Assembly (NCBI GenBank): GCA_016716675.1
Contig: JADJVG010000012.1
Location: 62,001-126,000, forward strand
Origin: Hyphomicrobium sp.
GTDB taxonomy: Bacteria > Pseudomonadota > Alphaproteobacteria > Rhizobiales > Hyphomicrobiaceae
Reading direction: 5' to 3'
Length of the DNA: 64,000 bases
Below are positions 53,790 through 63,117 of this stretch, in pieces. The notes beneath the pieces were generated by a model. The model saw only the letters and a program-made list of their open reading frames with translations, was not told where the DNA came from and searched no databases. Within the stretch, counting starts at the first letter, position 1. Each line of letters begins with the position of its first letter. The position numbers and the translations under genes were made by a program.

Positions 53790-56558
53790 ATGCTTGAGAA
53801 GACTTTTCAGCCGGCCGAAATCGAGCCGCGAATCCATGCTGAATGGGACAAGGCCGAGGCTTTCAAGGCCGGCCGTGCTGCGACAGGCGGCAAGAACGCG
53901 CCCTATTCGATCGTGATCCCGCCGCCGAACGTCACCGGCTCGCTGCACATGGGGCACGCACTCAATAACACCCTGCAAGACATCCTCGTGCGCTTTGAGC
54001 GAATGCGCGGCCGCGACGTGCTCTGGCAGCCGGGCACCGACCACGCCGGCATTGCCACGCAGATGGTCGTCGAGCGCCAGCTTGCCGCCAACAAGGAGCC
54101 GGGTCGCCGCGACCTCGGCCGCGAAAAATTTCTCGAAAAGGTCTGGACGTGGAAAGCCGAAAGCGGCGGCGTGATCGTCAATCAGCTGAAGCGACTTGGT
54201 GCGTCGTGCGATTGGAGCCGCGAACGCTTCACGATGGACGAGGGGCTGTCGAAGGCCGTCGTCAAAGTGTTCGTCGAGCTGCACCGCGCCGGTCTCATTT
54301 ACAAAGACAAGCGCCTCGTCAACTGGGACCCGAAATTCCAGACCGCTATTTCCGATCTCGAAGTCGTGCAGATGGAAAAGCGCGGCTCATTGACGTGGGT
54401 GAGCGGCGATCCTGAAAAACCGTTCGATGAAGCAGCCCTCGGCAAGGCGCTCGCCAAAGATCCGAGCGGGCAGATGTATCACTTCCGCTATCCGCTGACG
54501 AAGAAGATCGCGGGTTACGACAAAGACTACATCGTTGTCGCGACGACGCGGCCCGAGACGATGCTCGGCGATAGCGGCGTTGCCGTGCACCCTGAAGACC
54601 CGCGCTACGCGGCTTTGATCGCGGCGAAGGCGACGGTGAAATTGCCGATCGTCGGCCGCGAGATTCCAGTCGTTGCGGACGAATACTCCGACCCTGAAAA
54701 GGGCACAGGCGCGGTGAAGATCACGCCGGCGCACGACTTCAACGACTTCGAAGTGGGCCGCCGCCACAACCTTGCGCAGATCAACGTGCTCGATGCGTTT
54801 GGCAAGATCAACGACGAGGCACCGCAATCGTATCGCGGGCTCGATCGTTTCGAGGCGCGCAAGAAGATTGTTGCGGAATTCAACGCGCTGGGTCTGCTCG
54901 AAAGAATCGAGCCGACGACCCACACCGTGCCGCACGGCGACCGCTCGGGTGTCGTCATTGAGCCGTGGCTCACCGACCAGTGGTACGTGAACGCGGCCGA
55001 GATGGCGAAGCCTGCAATTGCTGCCGTCGATGGCGGCAAAACTGAATTCATTCCGGCCAACTGGAAGAAGACCTACGACGAGTGGATGCACAACATCCAA
55101 CCGTGGTGCATTTCGCGTCAGCTGTGGTGGGGGCATCAGATTCCGGCGTGGTACGGGCCCGACGGCAAGTACTTCGTCGCAGCGGATGAAGCAGAAGCGT
55201 CCGCGCTCGCAAGGGCACACTATAAAAAAGCCGTGGAGCTGACGCGCGACGAAGACGTGCTCGATACGTGGTTTTCTTCGGCGCTGTGGCCGTTCTCGAC
55301 GATGGGCTGGCCGGACGATACCGCCGAACTCAAGAAGTATTATCCGACGTCGGTGCTCGTTACCGGCTTCGACATCATCTTCTTCTGGGTTGCCCGCATG
55401 ATGATGATGGGCCTGCACTTCATGAAGGATGTGCCGTTCAAGCACGTCTACATCCATGCCCTCGTGCGCGACGAGAAGGGGCAGAAGATGTCGAAGTCCA
55501 AGGGCAACGTCATGGACCCCTTGGTGCTGATCGACGAATTCGGCGCCGACGCCCTGCGCTTTACGCTGGCCGCTATGGCCGCCCAAGGCCGCGACATCAA
55601 GCTCGCCAAATCGCGCGTTGAAGGCTATCGCAACTTCGCGACCAAACTCTGGAACGCCGCGCGCTTTGCTGAAATGAACGAATGCGTGCGCCGCAAGGAT
55701 TTCGATCCCGGCACCGTCAAGCATACGATCAACAAGTGGATCATCGGCGAAACCGAGCTGGCGGCCAAGTCCGTCACGGCGGCGCTCGAAGCCTACAAGT
55801 TCAACGATGCGGCGACGGACGCTTATGAGTTCGTGTGGGGCCAGTATTGCGATTGGTACGTCGAGCTCATTAAGCCGCTGCTCGCGGGCGATGACGAAGC
55901 CGCCAAGGCAGAGACGCGCGAGTGTTCGGCCTGGGTGCTCGACCAGATCTTGAAGATGCTGCATCCATTCATGCCGTTCATCACCGAAGAGCTGTGGGCG
56001 CATATGGTGGAATATGGCGTCGCGCGCCGCTCGATGCTGTGCCTCAGCGAGTGGCCGCAGATCGATGGTCTTGTCGATCGCAATGCGGTCGATGAAATCA
56101 ACTGGATCGTGCGGTTGGTTTCTGAAATCCGCTCGGTGCGCACCGAGATGAGCGTGCCGGCGGGCGCCAAGATTCCGCTTGTTCTGGTGGGCGCCGATGC
56201 GGCGCTGAAGGAACGGACGCTGCGCAACGAAGACACCATCATGCGCCTTGCGCGCCTCGATGAAATCACCTTCGAAGCGACCGCGCCGAAAGCGGCTGCG
56301 CTGATTGTGACGGGTGAAACGACGGCCGCCTTGCCGTTGACGGGCATCATCGACATGGGTGCGGAAAAGAAGCGTTTGGCAAAGGCCATCGAAGGCGCAA
56401 ACAGCGACCTTGCCAAGATGGACGCCAAGCTCTCCAACCCGTCCTTCATGGAGCGGGCCAAGGAAGAGGCGATCGAGGAAGCCAAGGACCGCAAGGCCGA
56501 ACTCGAAGCCGAGATTAAGCGCTTCTCGGCGGCCCTCAGCCGGTTGGGCGACGCCTGA
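53790..56558 (+). CDS. valS: Valyl-tRNA synthetase
   Basis: A protein of 922 residues, class I. HIGH-type motif HMGH at residues 53-56 (PPPNVTGSLHMGHALNN) and KMSKS at 566-570 (GQKMSKSKGNVMDPL). The editing domain contains VVATTRPETMLGDSGVAVHP and GTGAVKITPAHDFNDFEVG. The C-terminal coiled-coil arm ends the protein (KRLAKAIEGANSDLAKMDAK). The start MLEKTFQPAEIEP is conserved. A short frame MSEPPPHA, starting 19 bases upstream, overlaps the start codon. Confidence 0.97.
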   Translation: MLEKTFQPAEIEPRIHAEWDKAEAFKAGRAATGGKNAPYSIVIPPPNVTGSLHMGHALNNTLQDILVRFERMRGRDVLWQPGTDHAGIATQMVVERQLAANKEPGRRDLGREKFLEKVWTWKAESGGVIVNQLKRLGASCDWSRERFTMDEGLSKAVVKVFVELHRAGLIYKDKRLVNWDPKFQTAISDLEVVQMEKRGSLTWVSGDPEKPFDEAALGKALAKDPSGQMYHFRYPLTKKIAGYDKDYIVVATTRPETMLGDSGVAVHPEDPRYAALIAAKATVKLPIVGREIPVVADEYSDPEKGTGAVKITPAHDFNDFEVGRRHNLAQINVLDAFGKINDEAPQSYRGLDRFEARKKIVAEFNALGLLERIEPTTHTVPHGDRSGVVIEPWLTDQWYVNAAEMAKPAIAAVDGGKTEFIPANWKKTYDEWMHNIQPWCISRQLWWGHQIPAWYGPDGKYFVAADEAEASALARAHYKKAVELTRDEDVLDTWFSSALWPFSTMGWPDDTAELKKYYPTSVLVTGFDIIFFWVARMMMMGLHFMKDVPFKHVYIHALVRDEKGQKMSKSKGNVMDPLVLIDEFGADALRFTLAAMAAQGRDIKLAKSRVEGYRNFATKLWNAARFAEMNECVRRKDFDPGTVKHTINKWIIGETELAAKSVTAALEAYKFNDAATDAYEFVWGQYCDWYVELIKPLLAGDDEAAKAETRECSAWVLDQILKMLHPFMPFITEELWAHMVEYGVARRSMLCLSEWPQIDGLVDRNAVDEINWIVRLVSEIRSVRTEMSVPAGAKIPLVLVGADAALKERTLRNEDTIMRLARLDEITFEATAPKAAALIVTGETTAALPLTGIIDMGAEKKRLAKAIEGANSDLAKMDAKLSNPSFMERAKEEAIEEAKDRKAELEAEIKRFSAALSRLGDA

Positions 56559-56692
56559 CGCTGGCCGGTTGGGTTGAGGGGGAGGGCGGCGTGTGGCTGC
56601 CCTGCCGCTGTCCCCGGAAATCGTAGTTCTGACCTTTGACAGGCTGCGAGCAATTCAACAGCATCCCACCCGTATCGCGTTGGGGGTGGGTC

Positions 56693-57430
56693 ATGTTGCG
56701 TCGCGTATTTTTAGCCGCTGTTGCGGCAAGTCTTGCGTTTGTGCCGGGGGCGGTTTCGCCGACGTATGCCGCCGATCAGGCGGCTGAAATTCTGCTCAAT
56801 CAATATTCGATTTATCGAGCATCTCCCGCCGCGCATTATTTCACGCCCGGATCACTGATCATGGGCTGGAATTACAAAGGCGTGTTGCGCCTAGAGATGG
56901 TCTGCCGCAACAAAGTCGACATCGACGCCGACGACACGCTGTTGAAAGCGCCGCTGCAACAGGGCGATTTTTCGGGCACCTCGGGTTGGCAATTCGACGT
57001 TGGCGCGACGGCCGTGAATGTCATCAACGCGACCTTCGGCGGCAACTTCGTCAATAGCGTCACCATGAAAATCGAGAACCCGGTGGTCTATGAATATTCC
57101 GCAGAAGACCTGCGCGATATTCGCGAGAAGATGCTGAAGCGGCCAGGGTGCGCGGCTGAAGTGCGCAACGCGCGCTATCGCATCCGCGAGTGGAACGGCG
57201 GCACGGCCGGCCTGTTCCAGAACCAGCGGTTTGCGCTGGGTACCGTCAGCTACGAAATCGATTTCAACAAAGACAATCCGAAAGCCTTGACCGCCGACGT
57301 GCAGGCAACGATCACCAAATCGTTCCAGGTCAAATTCGGCCTGACATATTTGAAGCAGTCGGGCTCGAAGCTGTCGGGCAACAACGTGCTGATCGGCGTC
57401 TACCCGATCTGGCGCAATATGTGGAACTGA
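56693..57430 (+). CDS. Exported protein of unknown function
   Basis: A protein of 245 residues from MLRRVFLAAVAASLAF; the signal peptide ends near SPTYAAD. The mature protein is rich in beta strands, with aromatic and Asn-rich segments (NQYSIYRASPAAHYFTPG, VGATAVNVINATFGGNF). A C-terminal LTYLKQSGSKLSGNNVLIG suggests an envelope protein. No family was recognised. It follows valS by 134 bases and converges with the DUF2939 gene. Confidence 0.6.
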   Translation: MLRRVFLAAVAASLAFVPGAVSPTYAADQAAEILLNQYSIYRASPAAHYFTPGSLIMGWNYKGVLRLEMVCRNKVDIDADDTLLKAPLQQGDFSGTSGWQFDVGATAVNVINATFGGNFVNSVTMKIENPVVYEYSAEDLRDIREKMLKRPGCAAEVRNARYRIREWNGGTAGLFQNQRFALGTVSYEIDFNKDNPKALTADVQATITKSFQVKFGLTYLKQSGSKLSGNNVLIGVYPIWRNMWN

Positions 57431-57442
57431 TGCTTTGCAGGC

Positions 57443-58186
57443 TTAGCGTGCTGCTGCCTTGGCGCGTTCCCAGAAGCTCGGGGTTGCCTTTGCACGCGTG
57501 CCTGTTCCTGTGTCTGTAGTGGCCGCTTGGGCTGGCGAAATGAAGCCTGTGCTCCAGCTCTTGCCGCGGGCTGCGGGCGGGGAGGCCATATCGCTCATCA
57601 GCGTCTGCGGGGCAGCCGACGCGGTCGTCAACATGCGGATGCGCAGTTCCTTCAGCATCCAGCCGGAACGGGTCAGCTCAAGCTTTCCGAGGTAGATGCG
57701 GTTTGCATCATTCTTGTCGGCCATATCGACTTCGAACGTCGTCAGGCCGGTGAACTCGGCGCGTTTAATGCGCGTCCAGAACCGTTTGACGCGCTCGAGC
57801 ACGGGCAGCGCCGCCGTTTCATCGCTCGCGCCCGTATAATCGCGATAGGCTTTGCGCATCGAAAACAGTTGCGGCAGGCCTTCCGGCGTCATGTAGCCGT
57901 CGATGGCGCGATTCACCGCGCCCTGGCCCAAGTAGGCTTTGAAGCATTGCCACAGACCGGGTTTCGTGGCTGTGGGCTGCTCCTCGCCGGGCAGATCGAG
58001 CGCGATGCGGCTCAAGTCCGGCTTCAGCGTTTCGCGTACCGACGGCCAGTCGATGGCGCGGGCGAGATAATCGGTGTCACCTGTGCGCGCGGCTTCGCGG
58101 ATCGACCACGCCGTCACGAACGGCGATGCCATATAGGCCGCAATCGCAAAGCCGATCAGCGCAGCTTTCAATAACAGTCGTGACAT
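57443..58186 (-). CDS. DUF2939 domain membrane-anchored protein
   Basis: A protein of 247 residues from MSRLLLKAALIG. One N-terminal hydrophobic helix (LLLKAALIGFAIAAYMASPF) is an uncleaved anchor or signal. The DUF2939 domain follows: AWSIREAARTGDTDYLARAIDW and FEVDMADKNDANRIYLGKLELTR. The C-terminal 50 residues are low-complexity Ala/Ser/Thr. The function is unknown. It is transcribed toward the unknown secreted protein. Confidence 0.8.
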   Translation of the reverse strand: MSRLLLKAALIGFAIAAYMASPFVTAWSIREAARTGDTDYLARAIDWPSVRETLKPDLSRIALDLPGEEQPTATKPGLWQCFKAYLGQGAVNRAIDGYMTPEGLPQLFSMRKAYRDYTGASDETAALPVLERVKRFWTRIKRAEFTGLTTFEVDMADKNDANRIYLGKLELTRSGWMLKELRIRMLTTASAAPQTLMSDMASPPAARGKSWSTGFISPAQAATTDTGTGTRAKATPSFWERAKAAAR

Positions 58187-58342
58187 CCGATTTTCCCGCG
58201 CTCGAAGGTGCGTATCCGGCCAGGCCGGTAGTTTCCAGCAATTACCAGTAAGCATGACATTCTGGCCATGCCTTGACGATTTGCGGCGGCGCCGTGGCAG
58301 CCTGCATGGAAAATGAGAAAAGACTTCTGCGCGACAAGGCCG

Positions 58343-59506
58343 CTACAGCTCGGTGGGCTCTGTGTCAGGCGACGTTTTCGCGGGGTCCGCCGTCTCCGTG
58401 CAGATCCGCTTCAAATCCCGCCAAAGGCCCTCGTCGAGTGCTGGCGTTGCCGGGTAATCAGCTTGCTGGCGCACCAATTTCTTGCGTTCCGCGGTCGGCG
58501 GGTGGGTGCGCAGCAGATCGAGCGGACGCAGCGTCTTCGTGGCCGTATCGTCTTCTTCGATCGTCTCGACGCGATTGAAGAAATCACCCAGTCCTTTGTT
58601 GGAAATACCGGCCTTCTTGAGGAGGACCAGCGCCTGCACGTCGGCTTCATGCTCGGCGGTCCGCGTGTATCCGAGCTGCGCCAGGAGCAGCCCCATATTG
58701 GCGAGCGCGCCGCCCGATCCGCCCATCATCAATTCCACGGTGGCGGCAAGGCCAATAGCGCGGATGATGCCGGTTTCAGGATGCAGTTCGATGCCGTGAC
58801 CAATTTCGTGGGCCAGCACGCCGGCGACTTCATCGGCGCTGCCGGCACTATCGATCAGGCCTTTGGTCATTACAACCTTACCGCCCGGAACGGCAAAGGC
58901 GTTGAGCAGTGGCCAGTCGTAAACCACGACCTTGATGGGTGTGTCGATACCAGCTGCTTCCGAGAGGCGAACCCTCAGTGCTTCCAAAGCCGCCACACCA
59001 TCGGGCGCGGTGCAAAGTTTATGGCCTTCCGTCATGGACGTAACCGCGCTGTCGCCAAGCCGTTCGCGCCATGTCTGCGGCAGCACGCTGGCGATCGAGC
59101 GAATGGGGCTCCAACCGGCGGCGTAAATGATGGCAATGAGACCGGCGGCGACGGCAGCGCCGATGATCCAGGGGCGGGCATTTCGCAATCGTTCAGCGTG
59201 CGCTGTCAGGTGAGGTGCGAAGTCACGCAAGCTGCGGGCGAAGTCGGCACTTGGAACAAACAGCGATGCCCCCGGATGCGCTGTCGAGGTCAGCAGCACG
59301 TCGATGGCGTGCGTGCGAACCGGCTCTCCGGCTTTGAGCGACTCGTAGGGCCAGATCACCATCTCGTCCGGTGCGACGACGCTGATTTCAACGCCGGTGA
59401 TACCGAGCTGCACGGAGACATCGCGGCTGCTCGCCGATTTGCCGTCGCTGAAGCGCGCGTAATAGGCGGCCGCGGCGGTGGACGGTTGCGAGGGTTCAGA
59501 ATGCAT
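58343..59506 (-). CDS. M48-family metalloprotease with N-terminal cytosolic domain
   Basis: A protein of 387 residues from MHSEPSQPS, which overlaps the end of the DUF898 gene by 11 bases. An N-terminal beta-rich domain (about residues 1-100) is followed by one membrane helix (WIIGAAVAAGLIAIIYAAG) and an M48 peptidase domain with the zinc motif VLAHEIGHGIELH and downstream Glu in EHEADVQALVLL. The C-terminal HPPTAERKKLVRQQ is typical. It is likely a membrane protease with the catalytic domain outside the cytoplasm. Overlap with DUF898 indicates co-expression. Confidence 0.9.
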   Translation of the reverse strand: MHSEPSQPSTAAAAYYARFSDGKSASSRDVSVQLGITGVEISVVAPDEMVIWPYESLKAGEPVRTHAIDVLLTSTAHPGASLFVPSADFARSLRDFAPHLTAHAERLRNARPWIIGAAVAAGLIAIIYAAGWSPIRSIASVLPQTWRERLGDSAVTSMTEGHKLCTAPDGVAALEALRVRLSEAAGIDTPIKVVVYDWPLLNAFAVPGGKVVMTKGLIDSAGSADEVAGVLAHEIGHGIELHPETGIIRAIGLAATVELMMGGSGGALANMGLLLAQLGYTRTAEHEADVQALVLLKKAGISNKGLGDFFNRVETIEEDDTATKTLRPLDLLRTHPPTAERKKLVRQQADYPATPALDEGLWRDLKRICTETADPAKTSPDTEPTEL

Positions 59507-60818
59507 CGATATCAAACACCTGTGCCAGGCCTTCGCCGCGTTTTGGTCTGCCGCTTTGACTTTGCATGATGAGCCCGAGATTAACCGGGCCATCAAGTTT
59601 TAAGCGTGACAGAAAATAGCGCGCACTGCGGAACTGAGCGAGCGTCCCGGCCACCGTTGTCATCACGATGATCGGCGGCACAACCATCAATAATGCGACG
59701 GCGTCCGCGCCTTGAAACGCCATGTCACTCGCTGGGGTGGAAGGCGCCGTCGCATAAACCAGCAGGCCGCCGATGAGCACTCCGGCGGCGATGCCCAGGA
59801 TCGAGATCAGCCAATTGGAGAGAACCAGCCACATCAGCGTGCTGCCGGTCGCTTCCCCCCGGAACGTCGCGCCTTCGAAGTGGGTGTTGCGCGCGAAGTG
59901 ATTGATCTGGCTGGCGCGATACCAAGCCGTGACGACGGCGCTAGCGATCAGTGCCACAATCCAGATGCCCACAATCGGCAGGAAGTCGAGCGGGTGCGGG
60001 CGAATGCCGGCCAGTTGCTGCGCATACAGCCCCGATTGCATAACGTAGACGGCGGTTGAGGAAATAGCGGTTCCGAAGATCACGGCGTTACCCAGCCACG
60101 CAAACAGATAGCTACGGTAGAGGGGGCTCGCGGTGCCCGTGTACGTCATCGACCGGTCGCCAAACGTCATTTCGCGGGTGATCAGTCTTTGCAGGTAGTT
60201 GGCGCGCCATGGCAGCACCCAAAGCACGGTTAGAAGTGCTAGTACCATGATCACGCCGCCAACGGCCGGCCCGGTCACATACGCGAGGATGCCGGCAATC
60301 ATCGAAATGCCTGTGAATGGCAGCGCAAGGGTCCAGAAATAGGCCCAACCGTACTGCCCCGGACTGCCGGACAGTCCGCCGCGAATGCCGCGCCACTCGG
60401 TGCGGCTCAGGCGATAGCGCTGGGCGCGGTAGATGGCATTGCCGAACAGAACGAAGAACGCGACGTACACAACGCCCTGATACAGAGCGAGAACCTGCGG
60501 ACTGCCGCCGAAAAACACATTGACAGCGGCGCCGCCGAGCAGCACTGGCAACACCACGCCGAAAAACGCGACCAGAAATCCCAACAGCAATTCCTTGCCG
60601 GTGCCCGTGTAGGTTATCGGTTCGCCGTTGAGGCGCGTCGCCGACCAGATTCGCCGCCGCACTTCGGTCTTCGCCCAGAATGAGTAGAGGCCGAGCGTCA
60701 GCACTTTGAGCAGGCCGTTAACGAAACCGAGGCCGGCCATCGGTGCGCTGCTGCCCTGGAATGAAATATCGATAGGTTCCTTGGCGGCGGCAGCGTCGTC
60801 TGTGATCAAGATATTCAT
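59496..60818 (-). CDS. DUF898 family integral membrane protein
   Basis: A protein of 440 residues from MNILITDDA. After a short N-terminal FQGS-type segment it has two related membrane units, each with a LTLGLYSFWAKTEVRRRIW or VLPWRANYLQRLITREM type motif and about three helices. It is the DUF898 layout (YjgN-like). It overlaps the M48 protease gene by 11 bases, a common pairing, so the two probably work as one membrane unit. The substrate is unknown. Confidence 0.88.
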   Translation of the reverse strand: MNILITDDAAAAKEPIDISFQGSSAPMAGLGFVNGLLKVLTLGLYSFWAKTEVRRRIWSATRLNGEPITYTGTGKELLLGFLVAFFGVVLPVLLGGAAVNVFFGGSPQVLALYQGVVYVAFFVLFGNAIYRAQRYRLSRTEWRGIRGGLSGSPGQYGWAYFWTLALPFTGISMIAGILAYVTGPAVGGVIMVLALLTVLWVLPWRANYLQRLITREMTFGDRSMTYTGTASPLYRSYLFAWLGNAVIFGTAISSTAVYVMQSGLYAQQLAGIRPHPLDFLPIVGIWIVALIASAVVTAWYRASQINHFARNTHFEGATFRGEATGSTLMWLVLSNWLISILGIAAGVLIGGLLVYATAPSTPASDMAFQGADAVALLMVVPPIIVMTTVAGTLAQFRSARYFLSRLKLDGPVNLGLIMQSQSGRPKRGEGLAQVFDIDAF

Positions 60819-61392
60819 GCGGTACCCGAGAGCTGGTCTGGTGCGACCCAAAGCGAGTCGTTCAACTGCAGTTAGTCATAAGCGTTGCTGCGACGGGCGG
60901 TCGCGCAAAAGTGCTGTCCCCAGAGTTTAGGCGGTGGTCTGGTAAATCAAATGTCTTCCCCTGCCATGCTCCGATGCGAAATTGCCGCCGCGCCGACAAA
61001 GTCGAGCCCTCTGGACGCCGAAGTCCGCTCTTATCGTACAAAATAGCAAGTTTTAGGCAGATGCCGGGCGCTTAACGCTGTGCCGAAAGCGGCATCTGAC
61101 GTGCGTCATTCTTGAGGTGCCGTTCACTACGCTGTGGCTGCCCGTTTCGCGAGTGAGAACAGTCTTGGTAACGATGTTGCCGCAAAGCCACTCTTCGAGG
61201 TGCGAGTGCCACGATCGGGCCACAAAGACCGCGCAGGTGGAAGGAAAGACGCGGGTGCGAAATGCTAGACGATATGGCTAAGTGTACACGTTGCCTTTGG
61301 TTGCGGCGGTCCTTCAGCTTCCAGCATTTTCCGGCTGTCATGATTGGGCGCCGCTTGGCCTTTCAGTCGAGCAGACGAGGAATATAAAAAAG
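60819..61392. promoter_or_regulatory. Divergent region between DUF898 gene and ilvD
   Basis: 574 bases between genes read in opposite directions. No leader peptide rich in branched-chain codons and no T-box or known riboswitch was recognised ahead of ilvD. A short GTGTACAC palindrome lies near 61282. Confidence 0.35.
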
Positions 61393-63117
61393 ATGGACGC
61401 GAAGACGTTCGATAAGTCGAAATTGCCGAGCCGTCACGTGACAGTGGGGCCATCGCGCGCCCCGCATCGTTCGTATTATTATGCCATGGGGTTGACCGAG
61501 GACGATATCAATCGCCCGTTCGTCGGCGTTGCGACGTGCTGGAACGAAGCCGCTCCCTGCAACATTTCATTGATGCGCCAGGCGCAAGTCGCGAAGGCGG
61601 GTGTAACGGACGCTGGCGGTACGCCGCGCGAATTCTGCACCATCACCGTGACGGACGGCATCGCCATGGGACACCAGGGCATGAAGTCGTCTTTGGTCAG
61701 CCGCGAAGTCATCGCCGACTCGATCGAACTCACGATGCGCGGCCATTGCTATGACGCGCTCGTCGGCATCGCCGGTTGCGACAAGAGTTTGCCGGGCATG
61801 ATGATGGCCATGCTGCGCCTCAATGTGCCGAGCGTATTCATGTATGGCGGATCGATTCTGCCGGGCCGCCATAGAGGCCATGATGTCACCGTCCAGGACG
61901 TGTTCGAAGGCGTCGGCATGTATTCGGCCGGCAAGATGTCTAAGGAAGAATTGCACGAACTCGAATGCGGCGCCTGTCCGTCGGCAGGATCGTGCGGCGG
62001 ACAGTTCACGGCCAACACCATGGCCTGCGTTTCCGAAGCTATCGGTTTGGCGCTCCCCGGTTCGGCTGGCGCGCCGGCCCCGTATGAAAGCCGCGATGAA
62101 TACGCCCGCGCCAGCGGTGCGGCAGTGATGAACTTGGTTGCCAGCCAGTTGCGCCCGCGCGACATCTGCACGCGCAAGGCCTTCGAAAACGCCGCGATCA
62201 TGGTCGCCGCAACCGGAGGCTCGACCAACGGTGCGCTGCATTTGCCAGCCATGGCGCACGAATGTGGCATTGAATTCGATCTGTTCGATGTCGCCGAGAT
62301 CTTCAAGAAGACGCCGTACATCGCGGACTTGAAGCCGGGCGGCAATTTCATTGCCAAGGACGTCTTCGATATCGGCGGCGTGCCGCAGATCCTGAAGGCG
62401 TTGCTCGAAGGCGGCATCCTGCACGGCGACTGCATGACGGTGACCGGCAAGACGATGGAAGAAAACCTGCGGTCGGTGAAATTCAACACCGAGCAGAAGG
62501 TTATCTATCCGGTATCGAATCCCATCTCGCCAACTGGCGGCGTCGTCGGCCTGAAAGGCTCGCTCGCTCCCGATGGTGCGATCGTCAAAGTCGCCGGCAT
62601 GAAGAACTTGAAGTTCAGAGGTCCGGCGCGCTGCTTCGATTGCGAAGAAGATGCGTTCGCGGCCGTCGAAGCCCGCAACTACAAGGAAGGCGAAGTTATC
62701 GTCATCCGTTACGAAGGGCCGAAGGGCGGTCCGGGCATGCGCGAGATGCTGTCGACGACGGCGGCGCTGTATGGCCAGGGAGCCGGCGATAAACTGGCGC
62801 TCATCACCGACGGTCGATTCTCAGGCGCAACGCGCGGCTTCTGCGTCGGCCACGTCGGCCCAGAAGCGGCTGTCGGCGGCCCGATCGCGCTGATCAAGGA
62901 TGGCGACATCATCGCGCTCGACGCTGTTGAGGGCACGATCGAACTCGAAGTCGATGCGGCTGAACTCGAACGCCGCCGCGCGACGTGGAAAGTGCCACCC
63001 AACATGTACCAGTCGGGCGCGCTCAGAAAATTTGCGGATCAAGTGGGACCGGCTCGTTTCGGCGCGGTCACACATGCAGGCGGAAAGGCGGAAATCCACT
63101 GCTATGCGGACATTTAA
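61393..63117 (+). CDS. ilvD: Dihydroxy-acid dehydratase
   Basis: A protein of 574 residues from MDAKTFDKSK. It dehydrates 2,3-dihydroxy-isovalerate and -methylvalerate in valine, leucine and isoleucine synthesis, using an Fe-S cluster and Mg. Cys49 (VATCWNEAAPC), Cys129 with Lys131 (GIAGCDKSLPGMMMA) and Cys201 (CPSAGSCGGQFTANTM) fit the cluster ligands. DGRFSGATRGFCVGHVGPEA and the C-terminus are normal. Its end overlaps the start of the next gene by 14 bases in another frame. Confidence 0.97.
   Translation: MDAKTFDKSKLPSRHVTVGPSRAPHRSYYYAMGLTEDDINRPFVGVATCWNEAAPCNISLMRQAQVAKAGVTDAGGTPREFCTITVTDGIAMGHQGMKSSLVSREVIADSIELTMRGHCYDALVGIAGCDKSLPGMMMAMLRLNVPSVFMYGGSILPGRHRGHDVTVQDVFEGVGMYSAGKMSKEELHELECGACPSAGSCGGQFTANTMACVSEAIGLALPGSAGAPAPYESRDEYARASGAAVMNLVASQLRPRDICTRKAFENAAIMVAATGGSTNGALHLPAMAHECGIEFDLFDVAEIFKKTPYIADLKPGGNFIAKDVFDIGGVPQILKALLEGGILHGDCMTVTGKTMEENLRSVKFNTEQKVIYPVSNPISPTGGVVGLKGSLAPDGAIVKVAGMKNLKFRGPARCFDCEEDAFAAVEARNYKEGEVIVIRYEGPKGGPGMREMLSTTAALYGQGAGDKLALITDGRFSGATRGFCVGHVGPEAAVGGPIALIKDGDIIALDAVEGTIELEVDAAELERRRATWKVPPNMYQSGALRKFADQVGPARFGAVTHAGGKAEIHCYADI

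Noticed and set aside
54387..56003. 538-codon minus-strand open frame
   Set aside because: It is antisense to valS, which is fully conserved; His/Arg-rich shadow composition.
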